Part shown: positions 25,965-35,174 of the stretch, in pieces
Layout: every line of letters starts with the position of its first letter
Numbering within the stretch: the stretch's first letter is position 1
NCBI RefSeq assembly: GCF_030758345.1
Contig: NZ_JAVAMO010000005.1
Span: 186,001-250,000 of the forward strand
Origin: Ruegeria discodermiae
GTDB lineage: Bacteria > Pseudomonadota > Alphaproteobacteria > Rhodobacterales > Rhodobacteraceae
Direction of reading: 5' to 3'
DNA length: 64,000 nucleotides
Translations under genes and position numbers: made by a program
Notes under the pieces: generated by a model
The model's input: only the letters and a program-made list of their open reading frames with translations
Told to the model about the DNA's origin: nothing
The model's database searches: none

Positions 25965-27859
25965 GTCCGGGCCCCTTTGTCGATCAGTGCCGACAATTGA
26001 TCGGTTCCGAACGGTTTGCGCAAGACCGGCGCGCGGGCGATCGCGTCACGGTAAAGCGGGTCGGAGGTGGGCAGCGAGGTCATCAGAATGCAGGGCAGAT
26101 CGGCGGGCAGCCGCGCCATCAAATCCAGCCCCGTCGCGTCCCCCTCAAGCCGGATATCGGACAGAACCACGGAAATGTCGCCGACATCCGCCGCCAGCGC
26201 GCAGGCCTCGTCCGCCGAGGTCGCCTCGATCACCGAATGGCCCAGCTCAACCAGCATGTCACGGAACCCGGCACGCAAATCTTCGTTATCCTCGACCAGC
26301 AGGGCCAACCCGCCTTTCCTATCGGGGGCAAGGCGATAAGGCAGGCGCACCACCACGCTGGCCCCCACCGGCGTGTTCGACAGCTGCAGATCGCCACCGG
26401 CCAGCTTGACCGTATCGTAAACCATTGGCAGACCAAGACCGGACCCCTCGCTGCCCTTAGTGGTAAAAAACGGGTTCAGAGCCTTTTTTAGAGCCTGCTC
26501 CGAGAAGCCGGGCCCGGTATCCGTGACCGCCAATTCCAGCCAGGTCTGCCCGATGCAATGGGCGCTGACAGTGATCTGGCCGGTGGCCCCACAGGCATCG
26601 CGGGCGTTCAGAACCAAATTGAGCAGCGCGTCCTGCACCATGCCGGGATCGAGCATCAAGTGCTGGCCTCTGGTGTGGTCCAGCACCGACAGTCCTACGC
26701 CACGCGGCAGTGACGGCGTCGCCAGCACTTTGAGATCCTGCAGAATGCCCCCCATTTCCACCGCTTTGGGTCGCGGCGTGCGGATGCCGGTCATGTCGGC
26801 AAGCCTGTTCAGCAGCCGCCCGCCCCGGCGAGCAGCGGTCTGGGTGGCCGCCACCAGCTCGGCGGCCTCAGGCGGCAGGTTCATCTTTTCCAGCTTGCCC
26901 TGCATCCCGAGGATGATGGTGAGCAGGTTCGAGAAATCATGCGCCAGCCCGCTGGTCATCTGCGCGGCCAGCGCGCGCCGCCGCGACTGTTGCAGCGCGA
27001 CGCGGGCCTGGGTTTCTTCGGTGATATCCATCGACAAGATAAAGACGCCGCCGCTCTGATCCGAAGTAAAAGCGACCCTAATACGGCGGGAATCGTGATC
27101 TTCGGTGAATTCAAAAACAGTATTCTCACCACCATAGGCAGCACTCAGATAGGGTTCGATCCGCGCATAGGCAGCGCGCCCAAGAGCCTCAGAGATGTGC
27201 AGACCGAGGATGTCGGACGGACGCCCCGGCATCACCGCGCTCAGTCTCCGGTTTGAATAGGTGTAGTGGCCGTCTGCATCCACATGGGCGATATGTGCGG
27301 GCATCATCTCGGTTGTCAGACGAGTCCGCGCCTCGATCTCGGTCAATTGCCGTTTGGTTTCCTCTAGCGCCTTGTTGCTGGCTGCCAATTGCCTGTTGGT
27401 CGCGGACAGCTCTTCGGCATGGGCTATCAATTGATCCGACAATTCCTCGGACCGCGATTGCAGCAGTTCCTCGACCCGCTTGGTTCGGGTGATATCGGTA
27501 TAGACCGCCACCCAACCGCCCTGCGGCAGGGGCGAGCCCTCGATCGAAATCACCTGTCCATTGGGCCGTTCGCGTTCCAGATAATGCGGTTCGAAGGCGA
27601 GCGCCTGATCGACGCGATCCTTGACCAGATCCTCGATATCATCGGCCTCGCCATATTCGCCCTTGGCGGCAATGAACCGGATGGTATCGGAAAAACCCGC
27701 GCCGGGCGCGACCAGATGATCGGGCAAGTCGAACATTTCCTGAAAGCGCCGGTTCGACAGCACCAGACGCAACTCGCTGTCATAGATCGACAGCGCCTGT
27801 GCGATCAGGTTCAACCCGGCTGTTGTCATGCGTTTCGTACGCTGGTCGCTCTGGTCCAA
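25961..27859 (-). CDS. PAS-domain hybrid sensor histidine kinase
   Basis: A 632-residue soluble hybrid kinase with no transmembrane segment. In order: PAS domain (about 12-125), a coiled-coil linker (130-185), a second PAS (about 185-285), HisKA with phospho-His307 (SGLAHDFSNLLTI), HATPase with DTGPGF and GSGLGLPMV, and a C-terminal receiver (about 520-630) with VEDNEDL and acceptor Asp in VLSDIRLEG. The start is a TTG at 27859, six bases after GGGAGG; ATG 27829 is the alternative. The signal is probably an intracellular small molecule read by a PAS domain. It pairs with the response regulator. Confidence 0.93.
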   Translation of the reverse strand: MDQSDQRTKRMTTAGLNLIAQALSIYDSELRLVLSNRRFQEMFDLPDHLVAPGAGFSDTIRFIAAKGEYGEADDIEDLVKDRVDQALAFEPHYLERERPNGQVISIEGSPLPQGGWVAVYTDITRTKRVEELLQSRSEELSDQLIAHAEELSATNRQLAASNKALEETKRQLTEIEARTRLTTEMMPAHIAHVDADGHYTYSNRRLSAVMPGRPSDILGLHISEALGRAAYARIEPYLSAAYGGENTVFEFTEDHDSRRIRVAFTSDQSGGVFILSMDITEETQARVALQQSRRRALAAQMTSGLAHDFSNLLTIILGMQGKLEKMNLPPEAAELVAATQTAARRGGRLLNRLADMTGIRTPRPKAVEMGGILQDLKVLATPSLPRGVGLSVLDHTRGQHLMLDPGMVQDALLNLVLNARDACGATGQITVSAHCIGQTWLELAVTDTGPGFSEQALKKALNPFFTTKGSEGSGLGLPMVYDTVKLAGGDLQLSNTPVGASVVVRLPYRLAPDRKGGLALLVEDNEDLRAGFRDMLVELGHSVIEATSADEACALAADVGDISVVLSDIRLEGDATGLDLMARLPADLPCILMTSLPTSDPLYRDAIARAPVLRKPFGTDQLSALIDKGART

Positions 27860-27935
27860 AGGTCACCTCCCGGCCAAAGACCTAGCACCGGATCGCCCGT
27901 CGGCACAGGGGCATTTGAAGGCTGAGACGCGCTGT

Positions 27936-27990
27936 TACAATTCGTAAGATTTGAGAAAACATCAGGAAAAAGTTGACCGTAAGATTTTGC
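27936..27990. promoter_or_regulatory. repeats in the divergent promoter of kinase and acyl-CoA ligase
   Basis: The inter-gene region holds a TTAC-N5-GTAA dyad (27936-27948). It also has a direct repeat CGTAAGATTT whose copies begin at 27944 and 27979, 35 bases apart. Response regulators of the OmpR family usually bind tandem direct repeats, so these are candidate sites for the neighbouring regulator. Confidence 0.4.
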
Positions 27991-28068
27991 GACGTTCCTA
28001 ATAGGGCAGAATCGCACAAAGCGATCTTTCCGGTCGAAGCAAATGACCGGATTGGGAGGAGAAGAATT

Positions 28069-30039
28069 TTGGCTACCACGCAGTCGGGTGCCGAAGGGTT
28101 GCAATCCCTTCCGGCGCTGCTTCAACGCAATGCAACGGCTTTCGCGGATGCGCCGGCCTATCGCGAAAAGGAACTCGGCATCTGGCAATGCTGGAGCTGG
28201 TCCGAAACCCAAAAGGAAATCGAGGCTTTGGCGCTGGGTCTGATCAACCTGGGTGTGCGAGAGGGCGACTTCATCGCCATAATCGGGCGCAACCGCCCTT
28301 ACCTTTACTGGTCGATGGTGGCTGCGCAATCCGTGGGCGCGGTTCCGGTGCCGCTTTACCAGGACGCCGTGGCCGAAGAGATGGCCTATGTGCTGGGCCA
28401 TTGCGGCGCACGTTTTGTAATCGCCAGCGATCAGGAGCAGGCCGACAAGGTCATAGAGATCCAGGATCAGCTGCATCAGTTCGAACATCTGATCTATCTC
28501 GACGCGCGCGGGATGCGGAAATACGACCATCACCAATTGCACCAGTTCAGCCATGTGCAGGATCAGGGCCGTGCCGCCTATGACGAATGGATCACCGACC
28601 TGAACGACCGCCGGAACAAGCTGACCTATGACAGCACCTGCGTGATGCTCTATACCTCGGGCACCACCGGCAAGCCCAAGGGCGTGGTACTGTCGAACCG
28701 CAACGTGATCGAAAGCGCCAAAAACGCCTCGGAATTTGATGGGCTGACCCACAGTGAGGACATCCTGTCTTACCTGCCGATGGCCTGGGTCGGCGATTTC
28801 ATCTTCTCAATTGGGCAGGCATATTGGTGCGGTTTCTGTGTGAATTGCCCTGAAAGCGCCGATACGATGATCACCGATCTACGCGAGATCGGCCCGACCT
28901 ATTTCTTCGCCCCTCCCCGCGTGTTCGAGACACAGCTGACCAGCGTGATGATCCGGATGGAGGATGCGGGCGCCCTGAAAAAGCGGATGTTCCACCACTT
29001 CATGTCCCACGCCAAAAAGGTTGGTGGGCTGATTCTGGATGGCAAGCCGGTCGGGCTGGCGGATCGCCTGAAATATGCCATTGGCGACGCCTTGGTCTAT
29101 GGGCCGCTCAAGGACACGCTTGGGCTGGGCCGGGTGCGCGTGGGCTATACGGCAGGCGAAGCAATCGGGCCGGAAATTTTCGAGTTCTACCGCTCGCTCG
29201 GCATCAATCTGAAACAGCTTTATGGCCAGACCGAGGCTACCGTGTTCATCACCGTACAGCCCGATGGCGAGGTCCGGGCCGATACTGTCGGCGTGCCCGC
29301 ACCGGATGTGGAAATCCGTATCGATGACAGCGGCGAAATCTTTTATCGCTCGCCGGGTGTTTTCGTCGAATATTACAACAACCCCGACTCCACCGCATCG
29401 ACCAAGGATGCCGAGGGCTGGGTTGCCACCGGAGACGCGGGGTTCATCGAAGAGGATTCCGGCCATCTGCGGATCATCGACCGGGCCAAGGATGTGGGCA
29501 AAATGGCCAATGGCGCGATGTTTGCGCCAAAATATGTCGAGAACAAGCTCAAGTTCTATCCCGACATTCTTGAGGCGGTGCTGTTCGGCAACGGACGCGA
29601 CCGTTGTGTCGCTTTTATCAATATCGATCTGACCGCGGTCGGGAATTGGGCCGAACGCAACAACATCGCCTATGCCTCTTATCAGGAACTTGCGGGTCAT
29701 CCGCGCGTGTTAGAGACGATTCAGGAACATGTAGAGACCGTAAACCGCTCGGTAGCGGAAGATCCGATGCTGTCGGGCTGCCAGGTGCATCGCTTTGTGG
29801 TGCTGCATAAGGAGTTGGATGCCGATGACGGCGAAATGACCCGCACCCGCAAGGTCCGCCGCCGGATCGTGGAAGAGAAATTCGCCGATATCATCGGCGC
29901 ACTCTATGACGGGTCTGGCAGTGTCTCGACGGTGACGGAAGTGACCTATGAAGATGGTCGCAAGGGCTCGATCAGCGCGACGCTGAATATCCGCGACGCC
30001 GCAGTCATGCCGATTGCCCAGAAGATGGCAGCCGAATGA
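28069..30039 (+). CDS. AMP-dependent acyl-CoA synthetase
   Basis: A 656-residue adenylate-forming ligase that activates a carboxylic acid to its CoA thioester. The AMP-binding motif is YTSGTTGKPKGV; GQTEA and TGDAG are the later core motifs, and KVRRRIVEEKFADII lies at the C-terminus. The size and motifs match the long-chain fatty acyl-CoA ligase branch. The start is a TTG behind GGGAGGAG; the frame extends further upstream through the promoter region. It leads the operon that also codes for a branched-chain-type ABC transporter, so its substrate is probably what that importer brings in. Confidence 0.92.
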   Translation: MATTQSGAEGLQSLPALLQRNATAFADAPAYREKELGIWQCWSWSETQKEIEALALGLINLGVREGDFIAIIGRNRPYLYWSMVAAQSVGAVPVPLYQDAVAEEMAYVLGHCGARFVIASDQEQADKVIEIQDQLHQFEHLIYLDARGMRKYDHHQLHQFSHVQDQGRAAYDEWITDLNDRRNKLTYDSTCVMLYTSGTTGKPKGVVLSNRNVIESAKNASEFDGLTHSEDILSYLPMAWVGDFIFSIGQAYWCGFCVNCPESADTMITDLREIGPTYFFAPPRVFETQLTSVMIRMEDAGALKKRMFHHFMSHAKKVGGLILDGKPVGLADRLKYAIGDALVYGPLKDTLGLGRVRVGYTAGEAIGPEIFEFYRSLGINLKQLYGQTEATVFITVQPDGEVRADTVGVPAPDVEIRIDDSGEIFYRSPGVFVEYYNNPDSTASTKDAEGWVATGDAGFIEEDSGHLRIIDRAKDVGKMANGAMFAPKYVENKLKFYPDILEAVLFGNGRDRCVAFINIDLTAVGNWAERNNIAYASYQELAGHPRVLETIQEHVETVNRSVAEDPMLSGCQVHRFVVLHKELDADDGEMTRTRKVRRRIVEEKFADIIGALYDGSGSVSTVTEVTYEDGRKGSISATLNIRDAAVMPIAQKMAAE

Positions 30040-30120
30040 TGGGATGTCGTTCGCCGCTCGGCCTTCGGCCATCGCCCCGCCCGCCATCCCGTATTGATTT
30101 GAGAAGCGAAGGATCGGCTC

Positions 30121-30939
30121 ATGCTTGATGCCTCGGACGGATATGTCACTGAAGATGGCCGCAAGATCGGCGGCGTAGTGATGGAGATGCGCAACATCAC
30201 CCTGCGCTTTGGCGGTGTGGTCGCGATCAAGGATATCTCCTTTGACATTCGCGAGGGTGAGATTCGCGCCATTATTGGCCCTAACGGCGCTGGCAAATCC
30301 TCGATGCTGAACGTGATCTCAGGATTCTATGTGCCGCAGGAGGGCGAGGTCTGGTTCCGCGGAGCGAAGCGTCCGCCCATGAAACCCTATGAGGTTGCCC
30401 GTCAGGGTATTGCACGCACCTTTCAGAACATCGCCCTGTTCGAAGGCATGAGCGTGCTCGACAATGTGATGACCGGGCGGCTCAACTTCATGAAAACCAA
30501 TATCTTGCAGCAGGCGCTCTGGAAGGGACGCGCCGAGGCGGAAGAAACCGAAAACCGGGCCGCGGTCGAGCGGATCATCGACTTTCTGGAAATCCAGCAT
30601 ATCCGCAAAACGCCGGTCGCGCGCCTGCCCTACGGGTTGAAAAAGCGCGTCGAACTGGCGCGCGCACTGGCGGCTGAGCCGAAGCTCTTGCTTCTGGATG
30701 AGCCAATGGCCGGGATGAATGTCGAAGAAAAAGAAGACATGTCGCGGTTCATCCTGGATGTGAATGACGAATTCGGCACCACAATCGCGCTGATCGAACA
30801 CGATATGGGCGTTGTCATGGATCTGAGCGACCGGGTGGTGGTGATGGATTACGGCAAGAAGATCGGCGATGGCACGCCCGATGAGGTGCGCAGCAATCAG
30901 GAGGTTATCGACGCTTACCTGGGGGTGTCGCATGACTGA
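30121..30939 (+). CDS. branched-chain-type ABC transporter ATP-binding protein (LivG-like)
   Basis: A 272-residue ABC ATPase of the LivG type. Walker A is GPNGAGKSS, the signature is the LivG-like variant LPYGLKKRVELARAL, Walker B is LLLLDEPMAGMN, and the LivG-specific GIARTFQNI and DLSDRVVVMDYG motifs are present. The N-terminus has about 25 extra hydrophilic residues. It follows the acyl-CoA synthetase by 81 bases. Two strong inverted repeats lie between it and the permease gene. Confidence 0.95.
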   Translation: MLDASDGYVTEDGRKIGGVVMEMRNITLRFGGVVAIKDISFDIREGEIRAIIGPNGAGKSSMLNVISGFYVPQEGEVWFRGAKRPPMKPYEVARQGIARTFQNIALFEGMSVLDNVMTGRLNFMKTNILQQALWKGRAEAEETENRAAVERIIDFLEIQHIRKTPVARLPYGLKKRVELARALAAEPKLLLLDEPMAGMNVEEKEDMSRFILDVNDEFGTTIALIEHDMGVVMDLSDRVVVMDYGKKIGDGTPDEVRSNQEVIDAYLGVSHD

Positions 30940-30952
30940 TCAATCGAGAGAA

Positions 30953-30999
30953 CCAAGAATTTTCGAAAATTCTTGGCAAATTTCTTCCAAGAAATTTGC
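30953..30999. repeat. tandem inverted repeats between the ATPase and permease genes
   Basis: Bases 30953-30976 are a perfect 24-base palindrome with half-site CCAAGAATTTTC. Bases 30976-30999 are a second dyad with 11-base arms GCAAATTTCTT and AAGAAATTTGC around CC. In RNA they would form two hairpins directly before GGGGAGGACC, the ribosome site of the next gene. The four half-sites share AAGAAxTTT. Confidence 0.85.
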
Positions 31000-31013
31000 G
31001 GGGAGGACCGCCA

Positions 31014-32000
31014 ATGCTTGAACAACTTGTCTTTGCGATGGAGGTCATCCTGAACGGGTTGATGGCCGGGGTTCTTTATGCGCTGGTTGCACTCGGCTTT
31101 GTGCTGATCTTCAAAGCCTCGGGTATTTTCAACTATGCCCAAGGTGTCATGGCGCTCTTTGCAGCGATGACGCTTGTGGGGATCATGAATGGCCAGGTGC
31201 CGTTCAGCCATTTGATCAACGCGATTTTCGGTGCCCATATCACTCATTTTGGCTGGCAGGTGCCCGCAATCATCGCGATTCTGCTGACCATGGCGGTAAT
31301 GGTTTTGCTGGCCTGGTGCGTCCAGCAATTTGTGATGCGCCATCTGGTCAATCAGGAGCCGATCATCCTGTTCATGGCCACCATCGGGCTTGCCTATTTC
31401 CTGGAAGGCGTAGCCGACCTGATGTGGGGGTCCGAGATCAAATCGCTAGATGTTGGCCTGCCCCAGGGCATCAACCTGTGGATCGACGAGACCACGTTCA
31501 ACATCTTTGGCTACGGCTTCTTCATCGATAATCTCGACATCGTCGCGACGGCTGTGGCTGCTCTGCTGGTGGTCGCGTTGGTCGCTTTCAGCCAATACAC
31601 CAAGGAAGGCCGCGCCATGCGCGCGGTGGCTGATGACCATCAGGCGGCTCTATCGGTGGGTATCTCGCTGAACTTCATCTGGGTCATGGTCTGGTCGGTC
31701 GCGGGCTTTGTCGCGCTGGTGGCGGGCATCATGTGGGGCACCAAGTCGGGCGTGCAGTTCTCGCTGTCGCTGATCGCTTTGAAAGCGCTTCCCGTGCTGA
31801 TGCTGGGCGGCTTCACCTCGATCCCCGGAGCCATCGTTGGCGGGCTGATCATCGGCGTGGGCGAGAAGCTGTTCGAATTTGCCATCGGGCCGCTGGTTGG
31901 CGGCGCAACTGAAAACTGGTTCGCCTATGTGCTGGCGCTGGTTTTCCTCGTCTTCCGGCCCCAGGGTTTGTTTGGCGAAAAGATCATTGAGAGGGTGTGA
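31014..32000 (+). CDS. branched-chain-type ABC transporter permease (LivH-like)
   Basis: A 328-residue integral membrane permease with about eight hydrophobic segments. It shows the LivH-type opening LNGLMAGVLYALVALGFVLIFKASG, given here only by its first residues, and later the EGRAMRAVADDHQAALSVGI loop that contacts the ATPase. The start at 31014 follows GGGGAGGACCGCCA. It works with the LivM-like permease, two ATPases and binding protein of this operon. The substrate is not known. Confidence 0.95.
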   Translation: MLEQLVFAMEVILNGLMAGVLYALVALGFVLIFKASGIFNYAQGVMALFAAMTLVGIMNGQVPFSHLINAIFGAHITHFGWQVPAIIAILLTMAVMVLLAWCVQQFVMRHLVNQEPIILFMATIGLAYFLEGVADLMWGSEIKSLDVGLPQGINLWIDETTFNIFGYGFFIDNLDIVATAVAALLVVALVAFSQYTKEGRAMRAVADDHQAALSVGISLNFIWVMVWSVAGFVALVAGIMWGTKSGVQFSLSLIALKALPVLMLGGFTSIPGAIVGGLIIGVGEKLFEFAIGPLVGGATENWFAYVLALVFLVFRPQGLFGEKIIERV

Positions 32001-32002
32001 GC

Positions 32003-32389
32003 ATGGCGCACAAATCCCGTATCGGCGTGATCTGTATAGACTGCAAGACCGATGACCTGTCTGACGCCACCGGTTTCTGGTCCGCCATGCTTGGCAAAGA
32101 AGCCAAGCTGGATGAGCGGGGCAAATACGCCTCGTTTGATGGGCATCAGGGCTATCCGAAGGTGCTGCTTCAGGCCGTGGATCATGAACCGCGCGTGCAT
32201 CTGGATATCGAAACCGATGATCTGGAGGCCGAGTGTGAGCGACTCAAGGGGCTTGGCGCAACCGAGGTTGCGCGGGTGCGCACATGGATCGTGATGGAAG
32301 CGCCCACCGGCCACAGATTCTGCCTGGTGAACCCACAAGGCGCGGACTGGCCCGGAGAAGCGCCCTCGTTCAATGGAGACAGCGCATGA
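32003..32389 (+). CDS. VOC-family protein
   Basis: A 128-residue single-domain glyoxalase/bleomycin-resistance-like protein. It carries DATGFWSAMLGKEA, the VHLDIETDD metal-ligand region and FCLVNPQGADWP at the C-terminal end. It begins three bases after the LivH-like stop (ATG at 32003; a GTG two codons earlier overlaps the permease). Inside an ABC transporter operon it is an unusual accessory; it may modify the transported compound, but no substrate can be named. Confidence 0.85.
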   Translation: MAHKSRIGVICIDCKTDDLSDATGFWSAMLGKEAKLDERGKYASFDGHQGYPKVLLQAVDHEPRVHLDIETDDLEAECERLKGLGATEVARVRTWIVMEAPTGHRFCLVNPQGADWPGEAPSFNGDSA

Positions 32390-32643
32390 AAAAGCTGATC
32401 GCCATCATCAACGTGATCGCTTGGGCTGGGTTCTGGGCCTTCGGCTATATCGCAATCACCTCGGACGATCTGACCAATAGCCAATTGGTGATCGCCGCCT
32501 TGCTCGCCTTTGCTGGTCTGGTGACCGGTATCGCCGCCTATGTGAAACTCGCGCGCGTCACCGAGGCGAACGGGTATGCCAAAAGATCCAACCAATTGGA
32601 CGCTGTCGCCCGCGACCGGGCACAGCAGGAATGGGGAAAGTAA
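32386..32643 (+). CDS. small two-TM membrane protein
   Basis: An 85-residue protein with two hydrophobic helices (about residues 3-21 and 30-52) and a charged C-terminal tail. It starts at ATG 32386, overlapping the VOC stop, and ends three bases before the LivM-like gene. No domain recognised. Its tight placement between the transporter permease genes suggests an accessory subunit or assembly factor of this importer. Confidence 0.7.
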   Translation: MKKLIAIINVIAWAGFWAFGYIAITSDDLTNSQLVIAALLAFAGLVTGIAAYVKLARVTEANGYAKRSNQLDAVARDRAQQEWGK

Positions 32644-32646
32644 GAC

Positions 32647-33723
32647 ATGTTCTATCGTGAAGCTGGCGATTTCAAAATCTCCTACCAACAGGACAGCCAG
32701 ACCTTTCCCATCCGCTTTGACCGTTACCGGTATTACGTGGTGCTGGCCGTTGCTTTTGGTGTGGTGCCGTTTCTGATCAACGATTATTGGGCAAACGCGA
32801 TCCTGCTGCCCTTCCTGATCTATGCGATTGCCGCCATCGGGCTGAACATTCTGACCGGCTATTGCGGGCAGGTCAGCCTGGGTACCGGCGGGTTCATGGC
32901 GGTGGGGGCCTATGCCTGTTACAAGCTGATGACCGCCTTTCCCGATGTCAGCATGTTCATTCATGTGATCCTGGCGGGCGGCATCACCGCCATAGTGGGC
33001 GTTCTGTTTGGCCTGCCGTCCCTCAGGATCAAGGGGTTCTATCTGGCGGTGGCCACGTTGGCCGCGCAGTTCTTTCTTGTCTGGCTCTTCAATCGGGTGC
33101 CGTGGTTTTACAACTACTCGGCCTCGGGACAGATCAACTCTCCTGAGCGTGATGTGTTCGGCATCATCATCACCGGCCCCAATGCGCCGGCCTGGGCCAC
33201 CTATTTGTTCTGCCTGATCTTCCTGAGCGTCTGTGCGCTGATCGCCCGCAATCTGACACGCGGCACGATCGGGCGCTCGTGGATGGCAATCCGCGATATG
33301 GACATTGCGGCGGAAATCATCGGGGTGAACCCGCTCAAGGCCAAGCTGACCGCCTTTGCCGTCAGTTCGTTCTTTGTCGGCATCTCGGGCGCGCTGTTCT
33401 TCGCGATCTATCTGGGCGCGGTCGAAGTTGGCGAGGTTTTTGGCATCCAGAAATCGTTCCTGGTGCTCTTTATGGTGATTATTGGCGGATTAGGCTCTAT
33501 TTTTGGCTCTTTCGCGGGGGCAGCTTTCCTTGTGCTGTTGCCGGTGGTGCTAAAGGTTTTGGGCGCGGACATGCTGGGCTGGCCCACTGATATCGTTGCG
33601 CATCTGCAATTGGTCATCGTCGGCGCGCTCATCATTTTGTTCCTGATCCTCGAACCACATGGGCTGGCCCAACTCTGGCGCGTGGCGAAAGAAAAGCTGC
33701 GGCTCTGGCCGTTCCCGCACTGA
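32647..33723 (+). CDS. branched-chain-type ABC transporter permease (LivM-like)
   Basis: A 358-residue permease with about nine or ten hydrophobic segments. It carries the LivM-type segments GYCGQVSLGTGGFMAVGAY, and the coupling loop with GRSWMAIRDMDIAAEIIGV. It is preceded by a hydrophilic N-terminal stretch of about 30 residues. It pairs with the LivH-like subunit. The gene is followed by 93 bases holding a small TCCGT-ACGGA hairpin before the binding-protein gene. Confidence 0.95.
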   Translation: MFYREAGDFKISYQQDSQTFPIRFDRYRYYVVLAVAFGVVPFLINDYWANAILLPFLIYAIAAIGLNILTGYCGQVSLGTGGFMAVGAYACYKLMTAFPDVSMFIHVILAGGITAIVGVLFGLPSLRIKGFYLAVATLAAQFFLVWLFNRVPWFYNYSASGQINSPERDVFGIIITGPNAPAWATYLFCLIFLSVCALIARNLTRGTIGRSWMAIRDMDIAAEIIGVNPLKAKLTAFAVSSFFVGISGALFFAIYLGAVEVGEVFGIQKSFLVLFMVIIGGLGSIFGSFAGAAFLVLLPVVLKVLGADMLGWPTDIVAHLQLVIVGALIILFLILEPHGLAQLWRVAKEKLRLWPFPH

Positions 33724-33816
33724 GACGATGACGGGGCATCGACTCCGTCCTACGGATGGCCTCGACCGGAACCGGGGCGCAGAAACATCGGAAAACACCA
33801 GGGAGGAAACCAACCG

Positions 33817-35097
33817 ATGAAAACCAAACTCACCACATTGGCACTTGGCGCTGTGATGGCGGCCGGGCCAGCCATGGCGGACCTTGTCTTTCCGTCGCTC
33901 AGCTATCGCACCGGCCCCTATGCGGCGGGCGGCATTCCTTTCGCCGATGGCTATGCCGATTACTTCACCCTGCTGAATGAGCGCGATGGCGGTATCGGCG
34001 GTGTCATGACAAGCGTGCCGGAATGTGAAACCGGCTATAACACCGAGAAAGGCGTCGAATGCTACGAGGCGACCAAGGGCGAGGGCGCGCTGGTCTATCA
34101 GCCTCTGTCGACCGGGATCACCTATCAGCTCATCCCCAAGGCCACTGCCGACGATATTCCGATCCACTCGATGGGGTATGGCCGAACCTCGGCCAAGAAT
34201 GGCGATGTGTTCAGCCATGTCTTCAACTACCCGGCGAACTACTGGGATGGTGCCTCGGGCGCGGTGAACTATCTGCTGGATGAAAACGGCGGCGACCTGA
34301 ACGGCAAGAAGATTGCACTGGTCTATCACAATTCTGCCTATGGCAAGGAACCGATCCGCACGCTGGAAGAGCTGTCTGAAAAGCACGGGTTTGAGCTGGT
34401 GGCGCTGCCGGTAGATCACCCCGGTCAGGAACAGAAGTCGCAATGGCTGCAAATTCGTCGCGATAAGCCCGATTATGTGCTGATGTGGGGTTGGGGCGTG
34501 ATGAACCAGGTTGCGGTTCAGGAAGCGGCCAATATTCGCTTTCCGATGGAGAATTTCATCGGGATTTGGTGGTCCGGTGCGGAACATGACGTCACCCCGG
34601 CGGGCGATGCGGCCAACGGCTACAAGGCGCTGACCTTCCACAATGTCGGCACCGATTTCCCGGTCTTCGACGATATCCAGAAATACGTTGTCGATACTGG
34701 TAAGGCCGCAGGCGCGGGCGATCAGGTTGGCACGGTTCTCTATAACCGGGGGCTCTATGCCGCGATGCTGGCCGCCGAGGCCGCCAAGAAAGCGCAGGAA
34801 ATCCATGGCACGGCCGAGATCACCCCGGCGCAGATGCGTGATGGCATGGAAGCGTTGGAAATCACCGAGGCCAAGATGGCTGAACTGGGTCTGCCCAATT
34901 TCGGCCCGACCTTCTCTGTGAACTGTCAAAACCATGGCGGCGATGCGCTGGTCGGCGTGACCCAGTGGGATGCGGCGAGCAAGACGTGGTCGATGATTTC
35001 TGACTTCAAACCGACAGATGGCGATGTGATCGGTCCGCTGATCGACGCAGATTCCAGTGCCTATGCAGGCGAAAACAACATTTCGCCGAACTGCTAA
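33817..35097 (+). CDS. periplasmic substrate-binding protein (LivK-like)
   Basis: A 426-residue type I periplasmic binding protein. Residues 1-20 are a signal peptide (LGAVMAAGPAMA). The mature protein shows ADGYADYFTLLNERDGGIGG and later HVFNYPANYWDGASGAVNYLL, given here only in part. It is longer than the LivK average and belongs to the group linked to acyl or aromatic acids rather than amino acids. SD is GGGAGGAAACC. As the receptor of the operon it sets substrate specificity. Confidence 0.93.
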   Translation: MKTKLTTLALGAVMAAGPAMADLVFPSLSYRTGPYAAGGIPFADGYADYFTLLNERDGGIGGVMTSVPECETGYNTEKGVECYEATKGEGALVYQPLSTGITYQLIPKATADDIPIHSMGYGRTSAKNGDVFSHVFNYPANYWDGASGAVNYLLDENGGDLNGKKIALVYHNSAYGKEPIRTLEELSEKHGFELVALPVDHPGQEQKSQWLQIRRDKPDYVLMWGWGVMNQVAVQEAANIRFPMENFIGIWWSGAEHDVTPAGDAANGYKALTFHNVGTDFPVFDDIQKYVVDTGKAAGAGDQVGTVLYNRGLYAAMLAAEAAKKAQEIHGTAEITPAQMRDGMEALEITEAKMAELGLPNFGPTFSVNCQNHGGDALVGVTQWDAASKTWSMISDFKPTDGDVIGPLIDADSSAYAGENNISPNC

Positions 35098-35174
35098 GCC
35101 AACGGGTGCGGCGGTCCGCCGCCGCACCTTGCCCACCACCCGCAAGACCCGACAAACCGTGTAAGGACACTCTG

